Shown: in pieces, positions 10,075 through 22,000 of the stretch
Numbering within the stretch: position 1 is the first letter of the stretch
How the letters are laid out: each line of letters opens with the position of its first letter
NCBI RefSeq assembly: GCF_001640805.2
Contig: NC_066847.1
Span: 22,931,504 to 22,995,503 of the forward strand
DNA length: 64,000 bases
Reading direction: 5' to 3'
From: Lates calcarifer
Taxonomy: Eukaryota > Chordata > Actinopteri > Centropomidae
Program-made: the position numbers and the translations under genes
Notes under the pieces: generated by a model
What the model was told of the DNA's origin: nothing
What the model saw: only the letters and a program-made list of their open reading frames with translations
Database searches by the model: none

Positions 10075-13000
10075 CTGCAAAATAAAGACAAACAACAAAA
10101 AAAAGACTTATTGTCCTTAGCAGACATGTCCCGATTCAGCGTAGACGGGCCTACCACATCCTGCAGTGTGTTGTTAGCAGATCTGTGCAGCGTCACTAGC
10201 AGTTCTAAGAGTTGTTTACCTGATCTCTGGGTTGCGCTGACGCAGGACCTGAGACAGCAGCTCAGAGGTTTGCTGGAAGCAGCGACTCAGTTCATCCAGC
10301 TTCTGCTCCATGGAGAGGATACGCTGCTCTAGCTCCCGATAGGAGTTATTCCAGTTGGCACTCAGGTCGCACATGATCATCTGCATCTGTCGAGATCAGC
10401 CACACAATGCAGGTGCAAAGATTATTGTATTTGTCAGGGGAAAACTACAGCCATGAAGATGTCTGAATTCTGTGCAGACACATTTTAAGTGCATGTTGCA
10501 AATTCATAGCAAAACTTTAAAGAGGTGATGTTTCTTACTGGCTGACTGATTGACATGCTATTATAATGTGCATGTTTCAAGCCAACTCACTGGGGCAGGC
10601 TCTAAACCACAAGAAACCAACAGCAACAATTTTGGTTACTTTTTTTTCGGCCTCTATGCTTGCTGTGGATGTGGTTCAGTAACGAAAAGGAGCATGGTCA
10701 GCTTACTGCACGACTGGCTGGCTGGCTGTAACTAACTGATTGCAAAGTGACTGTGGCATGGTTTACTTTCTACATCTTACCAAGGAGCTACGCTTAAACA
10801 CTAGAAAAAAAACAGGCTTGTTTTCCATATAAATCAGTCAAGAAAATGCATTTTAATTACGCACCAGTGCCTCTCGCAGGGTAATGTCTTTACATCTTGG
10901 GTTTATTCCATATGGAAAACTTTTCTAGGCCTATGAATTCCTGACAGGAATGAATCCTGAGACATTTAATGGAGATTTTTTAACAAGCATTTAATGTGTC
11001 TGAACACCTAGTGATAAACAGCAGACCATAAAATACTGAGTAATAGTCTATGTAAGTAGTGAGTGTTTTTTAAGGGGATCTCATTTGGCAGTTGCCTTTT
11101 CCAATGAAATGTGCAAAATATTCCAGTGACAGCTGTCGCTCACCTTAGGGAGGTCCACCATCTCACTTACGTAATCTCTCAGCTGTCTTTGTTTGAGGCG
11201 CAAATGCCGAAATCTGTGCAAGAGAAAAAAAGGGTTTGATAGATCTCAGTCATGTGGAATTATTTCACACATACATGCGTTTTAATTACATTATTCCAAA
11301 CATTGAAAGGGAAACTGTTCAAGGTTATTTCACAATCTAGTATAAGACAATTTCCTTGATTTAAAAGAAATTAAAAAGCCAATATGATGTTGCCATGTGT
11401 ACCATGGAGGGTTTAGGGGATTCTGAAGTTCCCATGAGCAGATGGAGTGTCTTATTTTTGGGTGAATGCAACAGTCCTGGCACAACACAGCGCTCCTAGA
11501 TTGTGGAGAAATATGTTGACAACTTAGTATTCCACTATTCAACATGCAGGAGTCATGCTGTTTGTTAAATAGGTATAAAACACTGCTAGGAGATTTAAGA
11601 CTAAATTTGGTGTCTCTGGTGGATGAAACCAGAGATTCCACCAAAAATGAAATATGGAACCCAATATTGCAGTCTAGCATCCAGGTATACTTCTCTTAAT
11701 CCCAAGGTGTGGACATGCCTCCCGCTTGTGCTTTCCAGAGCATATTTATTTATAGTGGTTCTGCCCAGTGCAAAGCAGGAAGTGCAACCCCTCCACCCAG
11801 GCTAACACACACTCACACACATAATCCTGTTGTCAGGATAATGACCATACACTTCTGGGCCTCCAGTCTCGTGCAATTCACTTGTTCACGAGGGAGGAGC
11901 TTGGGCTCAATAACAATAAGAAGACACAACTCAAATGGAAAAAAGAAATGTGCAATGTTCTTTTTCTTTATGATTGTCTCAGAAGATGTACATTATGTTG
12001 TGTTTTGCTGTCAAATTTTACATTACTTTTAAATAGTTAAATGCCAGCATGTCTAAGAACCTTGCCTTGAATTCTGTATAATAAAAGGGCGTACCCTTGT
12101 TCACACATGCCCTTCCCACATAAAAGAGGCAAACAAATCTAATTACTAATCTAAATTAGTCATTAAAAACTGTGACTCTGTGGTTAAGCATGTTGACACT
12201 AAGTTAATGACCCGTAAAATACACATGTAAGGCACACAAACCACCACCCATTTGCATCCCTCGCCCGTACGCAAACACAGACATCCCCGCCCGAAGGCAC
12301 ACTTTTGCGATACGATAACTCACACTCTGATGGCTTCCAGAAGGCATCTCTGGTGTCGTCGGTGCTCGCCTCGGCTGCCCTTTGTCACGTTTGTGCGATG
12401 TAGAAGCCAGCATTCCCTCAGCACATTAGCAGCGGCGTGGCGGATCTAGAAAATAGGCAGAAATGTCCAAAATAATCAACTGATCAAAGGGGGAAGTTGC
12501 AGGAGCAGAAATGTGTGGTGATAAGGCTGTCAGGATAAAGTCAATCAAACTTGCAGGCTTGACTGACAAAAACACGCAGGGCTTATCGTATTTTTTTTTA
12601 AGACAGAATCTGGTTTATATCAATCATTTTAGTGCAGGAAATAAAATCATGAGTCATCCAGGCGAGCTGATTAAATCCAGACAGTCTTTCCTGTTCAGCC
12701 CTTTTGCTCTATGATGCTGATTTCAGATAAAACAGAACTATGAAGGCCTTACTCTCATAGAGAGGTTTATATACAGGAATTTGAAGAACAGGCCATGCAG
12801 CCTAGAACTAAGGTTTAGGCATGGCAGGATTTCTCCAGTATCACCTTTTTACACTTTTCTCTTTGATCCTATTTGTGTCTGTTTGTCTTCCTGCCCAAAT
12901 CACTGTAACTGCCCCGTGATGATGTCACTCTGGCCCTGTTGTGGGGGTTATTAATAGAAGCTGTCAGTGTCTGCATCCAGATGTCTTCCCTTGTTCCCAT

Positions 13001-16000
13001 CAGTGTAAATCTGGACTGCACCAGATAGCTCAGAAGGATGCACGCACATGCACAAAAACATACACGCGCAGACCAAAACAACCACAAGCGAGGCATAAAG
13101 ATGCACCTAGTGACAGGATGCAGCCACCGGGAGAAAGGAAATGGTTGTATCCTCCAAAGCAGCGCACCTACCACAGTCAGACGCTGCTTTACAGTTTGTC
13201 GAGAAGCTTCTGCACTGCATACAAAGCACACACTGAAACTAAAGAATACAGGAACTCTGTCAATCATAACACATTTATGTATATTCCTGTGATGCTTTTC
13301 TGATTTTATGACAATGTTTCCTTGTAAGCTTCTATTTGTCAGACACCTCCTCCTTCCCATCAAGAAGCAAACACTTGAATCCTGTCCAAGGCTACAAACA
13401 GAGAAACTCTTATGCAAGCCACTTCCACACACACTCACAAACACCCACATAAGCTCAACCAGTTTCCTGCCCATCGCTGCACCGTCCTGAACTGACACAA
13501 GCTTCTTTCCTGACAGAGATAAGATTATTTCCTCTGTTTGACGCCTTGAAAATGCTATAAAGGGGTTGGCAGACCTCATCTCCCTCCTCTTTTCCCACAC
13601 TTTCCTGTCCTCTGGTGTCTCTTATTTAAGGAAAAAAATCATTGTTTAAAAAAAAAAAAAAGTCAAAAACCAAAACATGCATGCGACATGGAAAGTAGTG
13701 ACGATTCCATCCTGACAGCTCTATCCGCTTGCTACACTGCAGTAACTTCTGAGGGGGAGGGAAGGTGGCTGATGCTTTATTTAGTGTTTATGACGGGAAC
13801 TTCATTTGATTGAGATAAATCTTATCACAAAAAAGCTGAAAAAGTGAGAGATATCATTTTCAGCTCCTATTAAAGAAGACTGAAGTTGGTAGAAGAGAGT
13901 CTGTAATGTCATTAGGGTTTATTTAGTCACATGACACCTCATCTAACATCGCTCTCTGGAATCTAAAGTCGATTATCTGGCCTATACTGAGCTGTTAATC
14001 TGTTAATAACCTCTTTGAATCTTTGAATTCTGCTTTATAGTGGCTTCCTACTTAGTGGCAAGGATTTTACATGTTTTCCCCCATATGTTACAAATCCTGT
14101 AACATGTTACAAATCCTGCAACATATTTTATGTAACTACCAAGCCTTTTCGAAAGCATACCAAAGTATTTTAGTTTTTTTCTCCTTTTTCCCCCCCTTAC
14201 AGGTTATTGTCTGGCAATGCAATACAGACTTTTCAAATCATTCTGCACCTACAGCTGCATTACCACGCAATGCTCCAGTGACGCTGACAACAATAAACAC
14301 AGACGTGGTGTTCACTGTGATGGAATATCTAACTTAACCCTCTCAGCCCCGGGCCAAAAACTGCTGCTGCTATTTGGATGTGAACAGTTGCAGTCAAGAT
14401 TTTATGATGTGTTTCAGCATGTAAACCTGACTCATATCAAACATGCCACTCTGACGTCATGGGGGTCTGAGGGTGAACTCTTTCCAGCTTCTTCCTTCAT
14501 TGAGCAGAATGGGACACAACCAAAGTGTGATGCTCACATGGTGGGATCACCACAGCGACATACACAGAGAAGAAAGCATGATAGCTCCTTCTGCCCATAA
14601 AGACCAGCATTATTGATATGTGATATGATATATATGTATGACAGTGAAATTGACCAATTGGTTCGTGTGCAAACGTCACTTAAGCAGCAGGCAGGATGTT
14701 GGTATTCCACTGGGATTGATAGGGTTAAACAAGTTTCAAGTCTCTGCTGTTTTTAATACATTATTAGAAACCAATGGTTCCCTGGATGCTAAGAAAAGTA
14801 GATTCAAAAATCTAAAACATTACAGCCAGTACAGCAGTGATGTGAGAAGAGGTGGTTGCTAAACTATTTCAAAGAATAATCCACAACCTGGTGAGCAGGT
14901 ATGTTGTTATCATATTCCAGTAGCTTAAACATCGTAAGACACTTATGCTAAGAAAATATAGCATCTTTCTTACCCTTTTCGAGATCTGGATGTCCAGCAT
15001 GAAGAAGTGCACATGTTTCTCTCCTTTGTTCAACGCCAGCTTCTCGGTAACGACTGCCACCAGCATGGCAGTGCAGGCTACACCCTAAGACCAACACACA
15101 CACATATACACAGCTGTTGGCATGGGTACTGATACATTTACCATCTGCCTCAACAAATTCTCAAAGATCGAGCAGGACTGATCCAGAATACTGCAGTGAC
15201 ATCAACAAGGCAGAACGCGAGAGAAGCTGATGTTCACTTTTACAGGCTGATTTTAAGCCTGACTTTGTCTGCAGCCTCAGCAGTGGCTCTTGCGTCTCAC
15301 CATTCCTCTCTAGGGAAAGCACTTATTCAGAAAACTGAATGTTGATCTTCATACCTCATATGGTTTCATCCAATAAATCAAATCTATATTTACACAGAGA
15401 GTTCAATGGTTAAACACAGGCCTCTGTGGCACTGCTATAATAGTGCGGGTTTCCTCTGAGAATAGCCTTGTGCTATTGCTGGACAGGGAACTACAGAACG
15501 ATGGTGAGTATTCAGATGGGCCGCAGAGCGAGTCACATCCACACAGTCACACAAATAAACACATCATAGGACACGCAGACAAAACACTGCACTGTACCCA
15601 TGTCCAGCTATAGATAATGATAAAAGATAAAGATTAGTCTTTACCTGTTTTCCTCTTTTCAGCTTGCATTAGAGAAAGAGAGAGAGAGAGAGAAGGAGAG
15701 AGAACCATCAAGCCTGACCATAAGAAAGCAAAAACCAGGGTTTTAAAAGATATATTTATCCTTCACTCCCACAGCCACAAAATATCCATCTTTACACTGT
15801 CTGTGAAACCCGGGAGGTGCAAACTCTTTCCTTGGATCCATCTACACATAGTGATGGGATGCAAACAGTGTTGTCAACCCCTGAACACAGCTGCAAATTG
15901 AGTTATGGCTGGAGTTGAGCAGAAGTGCTGACCGTTCAGCCATATTACAGGTGTGAGCATCACCCCAGTCACTGGCTCCCAGTGCTGCCCTGATGGGAGT

Positions 16001-19000
16001 AGGAAATTTATTTTTTTTCCAAATCATGGGCACAGGTTGGCACACCCCTCCTGTTGTAGTGGTGCCAAAGACAATAAACCACCTAAAAATGGATATGGTG
16101 GAAAGTTTTCCCTTATAAGAGGGGGAGCTTATAAAAACAAGGGAGATGGAGAAAGAGAGAGGGAAAAGATTGTTTTCCACTTTGTCACAGAGGTGTCTAA
16201 ACTGGACTTGTGCCCATGTCTAGAACCGCGGCGGTGACTCTTATCTGCTCGTACCAGAATTTACAGAGGAGGGGCAGCTGGCAGCGAACCAAAGTTCATT
16301 GCCTATTCAAATGCAAAGCTGCTCCTTGTGCTCAGTGACTTATTGTGTATTTTGCTCTACTGTAACTCTTTGTATAAGATTTCCCCATCCCTTTAACCTC
16401 TATCTTGGACCTTCCTTTCCACCTTTTTATAGTCTCAACCTTGCCATTCATTTGCACCACCATGAAGAAAACATCTTGCTGATATTAAATAAAGAGCACT
16501 TTGAAAGGTTCTGTGCTTCTCTACACAGAATAAAACATTTTTAAGTGACTGTGATGCTTTCCCTACTTTCTCTCTGTGATATGTATTTCTTTTACTCACA
16601 GTGAGATAAAAAACTAATCAAAGTGTAACTGACTCTAATCTCCACCAGATATGATGAGGAGAAAAGTCAGTGATCGCAGCAAAACAATGTCATCACTCAG
16701 CAGAAACATCACATTCCATATAGATGCTTTGTGTGAAGTGCACAGCGCCCACTGCATGCTGACAGTTTCTCTCCCTCAGTCTTTTTAGTGTGAGCGCCTG
16801 GTACCGCCAAGGTCCTGCAGAGGCACCATCCATAAATTTACAGCTGTGATCTAAATCACACACACAAGGGAATGAAAGCATTCAGGTCTGTCAGCGCCGC
16901 TAGGGTGTGCAGCCGGGCAAAAAGGAGTCTAATCCATCCAAGATAACTAGTGGAATAGAGCAGAATAGGCCTGGATAGGACGCAAAAAAAAAAAAGGCGC
17001 AGGAGGGAAGTGAACCTAAGTGGACTGACCCAATATGAAATGGGAAAAATTAAATAGGAAAATGGGGGAAGAGTTCCTGCAATGGAACAGAACAGAAAGG
17101 GAAGGGAATGAAACAAACCAGAGAGGATGATATGGAACAGTGCGGAAAAGAATAAAGCAGAACAATGTGGAATAGAGCAGAAGGCCGTTAAATAGAACAA
17201 ATTAGAATAGAGTATATTTGCGGGGAAGTGAATGGAACAAGATGGAATGAAATGAAACAAATCTGAACATTAGATATGAGTAAGACAGAATAGGACATAA
17301 CAGAACTAAGAATAAATGGAATAAAAGTTAAAGTAGGGGAAAATGTGACCTGTACAGAGAGAACACAGCAAAACAAAATACAAGGAACAGCAACAGAACA
17401 TCTTGTTTTTAGCACATTATCAGGCTGAAACATGAGGTGGTTTGGTTAAGAACAAATACAGTGGTGGAACAAAGATAAGACATCTCCATTCTTTGGAGCA
17501 TTAAATGTCATTTCTGTTAAAACCACTAGTGTTATGCTGGCTAAATAATTATCTGATAGGAGAACAAAACAGGCACTTGAAATGATATATTAAGTGTATT
17601 TTTTGATGAAACTCAAAAGAGCATGAAATCTTCGGTGTCTTAAATATGACATTTTCTCAACAAGCAACCGAACCTAGTTACCATGACTCCAGTGAAGAGA
17701 CACACTGCCTTGCCACAGCTGGTGGTGGGTGCCACATCCCCATAGCCCACAGTGAGGAAGGTGATGGCTATGAGCCACAGAGCGGTTTCCATGTTGCCTG
17801 TTGATGCTTGTTTCTGCCTGCAGGAAGGAGAGAGCAGGGCAGACTGTTATAACAAAATATGTTAAAGTGACTATGTAAGTTACCTTAATAAATACTCATT
17901 TATTATTATTTCAGTGACCTTATATGGAAATTTTTACACATTTTTACACTTTATTACACAAAGAGATGCAGATAAAATCTTTCATCACTCACAACACGTG
18001 GTGAATGAAATGAATCTCATATAACTGTAATGTTAATATACTGTATGATAGAGACCAGCTATAATCTTGAATAAATGCAGTCTGATAAAACAGTCCTGCA
18101 ATTGTGCCTCATAAAGGTTATAATGTTTAGTTTTTGTTGCAGCTGTGTTAACTCAACTTGCTGGCTGCAGTCTATGGTGTTTTTGAACTGTATTGTATTG
18201 CTTTATTATTGTATTATTGTATTATACTCATTGATGTAAATGGTGTGGAACACCTATATGTATTTATTACAGGACTTTTGTATAAGACTGCATTAGGAAT
18301 AAGGTGTTCCTGAAAAACTGATTGATTGAGTATATTTGTTCAATTGATCAAGCTGGTTTGTATTCCAGATACACCCTTGACTACTATTTTTGTGTTGATG
18401 ATAGGTGCTCCTGGAGATGACCAGATTCACGAAAACCCAGGATGAGACAATCACTAGCATCCACCATCCAACTGTTTCACATTTGTCTATGTTCAAATGA
18501 TCTACTGTGTGTGCACCAGCTTGAAGACTCCTTAGGTAATACAAGCAATCAGCTGGACTAAGGTGTACAAACTGATTCATTTCCTTCCCAATGATCTGTT
18601 TTTCCCGTCATTTGTACCAGATTATATAGTCCTGGAAAAGAAACTTATTATGATTGATTAGGAGACTGTGGGACCTGTAAAATAAACTGATGCTTGAACC
18701 CAACCCATTAGTCTGTGAGTCTTCCTCTAACTCTGTGGAACTTTATGCCTTAGATAGAGCAAAATATTAAACACCCATCCTGTGCACAATGAGTCCTCAG
18801 AGTTAGATAAAGGTGTGGTCTGTAAATCATACTGTTAATCAAATAGTGCTTATGCTGTACAATATTTCGGAAGTGGATACCAGTGTAAACTTGTAAAACA
18901 TTATAAAGCACAATACTTGGTAGAAACAACACAAAGCAGTCATTCAGTGTGTGAGTTTTCGTCTGTGTCCTTGATGTGGCATTCAACTAGTACAGAAAAT

Positions 19001-22000
19001 GTTTGGCGTAACAGTTCAGTACTAAAAGGTTTGGTGGTTTTATCAGCTATCAGTCAAAAGTTCTTTTATTGCTTCTGACAAATCCAAACATATAAGACTG
19101 AGATATGTGAAACTGAAGGCAAAACCTCCCATTAAGGTTCAGATGAACAAATGACCTCACACTGTTCAAACAGCCAAGCAGACTGCAGAGGATCAGGCTG
19201 ACATTTAGCTGGCTCACATTAAAGAAAAACTTGTTAGAGTAACAAAATAGACTATGATTATCAAATCAGTTATTGGAAATCCATATTGAGTAGGAAAGTC
19301 AAATTGACCATCAAAGTCTGTGTGTGTGTGAGTCCTATGAAATACCAATCAGAAACATTTTTGTCTATTATTTCAGATATCAAAAGCTCTATTCACAATT
19401 TTGCACAAAACAGGGAATAGGGTCTGATGGCTGAAATCCTGCCTAAGTCCTCCAATGAAAGAGAAATAAAAACTTTGTTTGCTTACCTAATTAGTTTCTA
19501 TTTTGATTCATTGGAAAAATGTGCTTTGGGCAGTCACATATTTGCTCAATTCATGACTGTATTGAAGTTAAAGGTGACTTTTATAAAGGGCGTTGAAAAT
19601 GTTAATGTTAAAACTAATGGTCCCAGTGATTACTGTGGAAAGCAAACAACTAGCATTCTTTCAGAGTTAACATTTTCTAGTTGTCTGGAGTCCAGTCAAT
19701 ATTTGTTCAGCAAGAAGGACTCTCATAAAACTAGAAACAAAGATGTGAAAGTCAAATGTGCCAACTGTCTTTTATACTCAGATACGGTTCTTCACTCTCT
19801 TGCAGACACTTTTCTCATATCTGTACCCTAATAATCAAGCTACAGTACGCAGATGCATAGCTTAGCTTAGCACAAAGACTAGAGACAGGGGGAAACAGCT
19901 TGCTTGGCTCTGTTAAGAGGCTGAAAAAAATCCACCTACTAGCTCTTCTATAGGTGCCAAGAAATAGTCCAGTACATACCAATGAAACCACAATGCATCA
20001 TTCTTACCTTTACCTTCAGACAGAGCCATGCTAGCTGTTCATGTCTGCTTCCAGTCTTTATGCTAAGCTAAGCTAACTGTCTGCTGGCTGTAGTTTCATA
20101 TGTTCTATACAGAAACCAAAGTGGTTTCAATCTTCTCATCCAATTCTTGGCAAGAGGGAGAATAAGCGTCTTTCCCAAGTACACTGTTTATTTTCTTTAG
20201 TGAATTTATGGACAAACGGTTTTTGTGTCTGTTCAGGAAATCAAAGAGTTGTTTTTTTGATTTTTTTTTTTTCAACAAACTCAACAAAGCTCAAGATTAT
20301 ATCAGTGGTATTTATAAATGACAGAATATTTTGGGGTAGAATGTTCACTGAAGGCTTTCCCATTTAAAACAATTCTATTTTTGATGGATGTCCCTCATAA
20401 TATGAACAGTCAGTCTCCAAGGTTGGTGCAACTGCTCATTGTATGCATCTCTTATTTGAAAAGATATTACGTACTAATTATAATGTTTAGTAAGGACAAT
20501 ATGCAGTATGTATTACCAGTTTCTTGCAAGTTTAGTTTGACTTCTAACTTCTAGCAGTCCATTTATATCGTATTTTTTCCCTACCTCTCACACAAAGTAA
20601 GCATCCAGGACGCAGTGAGCCAGAAGAGGAGGATGAAGACCAGCAGCGTGCGTGCCGGGTGTTTGTTCATCAGTACCTTGAGAACAAAGCGGAAGGTGAA
20701 GTTGATGTTGTTGAGTGACCCGATGCTCCTGTAGGAGGCACTCAGCAGCACTTTGCTGTGCAGCAGGATGGCTCTGTGCACCAAGTACAAACGGAGGAAC
20801 ATCAGCACTGATAAGAGCAGCTCCACGTCCAAGAGCGCCTCGTTGTTATCGTTGGAAATACAGAGCGGAGTTGAGGAAGTGGAGTTGACCTGGAGGCCCA
20901 CCTTCCAGTATGTGCCGACGGGATGGATAGAACAGACCAACAGCTCCAGAGTGATCACAAAAACCCTGTGGCTTGTCATGGCAATACGCCAGTCCACCTG
21001 GTTGTGGTCATTGACAAACAGCTGAAAGACAGAGGAGGACAGTGAAGACAGAGAGCGAGAGAAAAACATGATAAAAGTTGGAGATGAAAATGAGTAAAAA
21101 CATAGCCACATTTTTATACTAATATGCTAATATACAAGGTCTGGAAATAATCCTATCTAAATCACCATCATAAGGATGTGGACAAACATGCAAAACTCTT
21201 ATTCTGCTTCCGATTTCATCTCTCATTCTCCAACAATACTAGTTTCTTAAACCTTGAGTAAATAGATTTGGTTACATATATGCATACTTGTGCATATGTG
21301 CATCACAAGCAAGCAAGAAGCAAGAAGAAAATGCACATACATAGCTCTCTACAGTACACCATGTTTGGGCTGTGATAAGAAAAAAAGAGATATATGACCA
21401 CTATCAAGCCATAGATATCCAGCAGCTATCAAACCTGTATACTAGATGCATTGATAGTTCACATGAGAACTCCTAAGAAAATGTGTTCATCCCCTCAATA
21501 TGTGGCTTTATTGCACTTAAGTTTGTTAAAGAAAGTCAAGGTAATTAAACAGGTCAAATTTCTCCTCTTCCATGTTATCTATAAAAGCCTTTTCCTCGCT
21601 CCACAGCTTGAGACGTGTTGATGTTTTTGCATGATTTAGTTTGTCACCTCTGACACCAAAGACTTAAGGTTTCACCAGGCATCGCTGAACACTGCACATG
21701 CATTAGTCTCCACCCAAAACCTGCCCTCCCTTATCTCGTCCACGCACTTGGCATGGACCCCTCTTGTATCAGAAACACATGACTTGCAACCAAACAGAAA
21801 ACACTGTAGGTCAGAGTATAAACTCAACAGCCCAACCAGCACGACAAAACAAACCATGAATCCTGCAATGTAGTTCAGTATTTATAACTACTGTCCATGT
21901 ACACAGTACTTTTTGCACTTGTTGTTGCAATTTATTGAATATGCATGTTGTGAATGTGTATAAGAGCAAATGAAAGAATGTTTACTCTGTTTAATTTCAA

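Larger units (their letters stand above)
10387..14973. other. kcnn4 introns 5-7
   Basis: Non-coding between exons 5 and 8. It includes a tandem 19-bp duplication (ATGTTACAAATCCTGTAAC, 14085-14122). A long open frame on the gene's own strand (13600-12869) shows no domain or conserved motif and is treated as chance. No mobile-element gene is seen. Confidence 0.6.
15085..17681. other. kcnn4 intron 4
   Basis: Contains a GA-rich simple repeat (15672-15704) and a degenerate GGAAT/GAACA-like tract (about 16945-17400). Nothing coding is recognised. Confidence 0.6.

Noticed and set aside
12869..13600. 243-codon minus-strand open frame
   Set aside because: Lies wholly within kcnn4 intron 5, has no domain, signal or repeat structure that I recognise, and its start is not supported by splice or promoter context.
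16856..17433. Minus-strand open frames rich in Phe, Ser and Leu
   Set aside because: Direct translation of the degenerate GGAAT/GAACA-like array.
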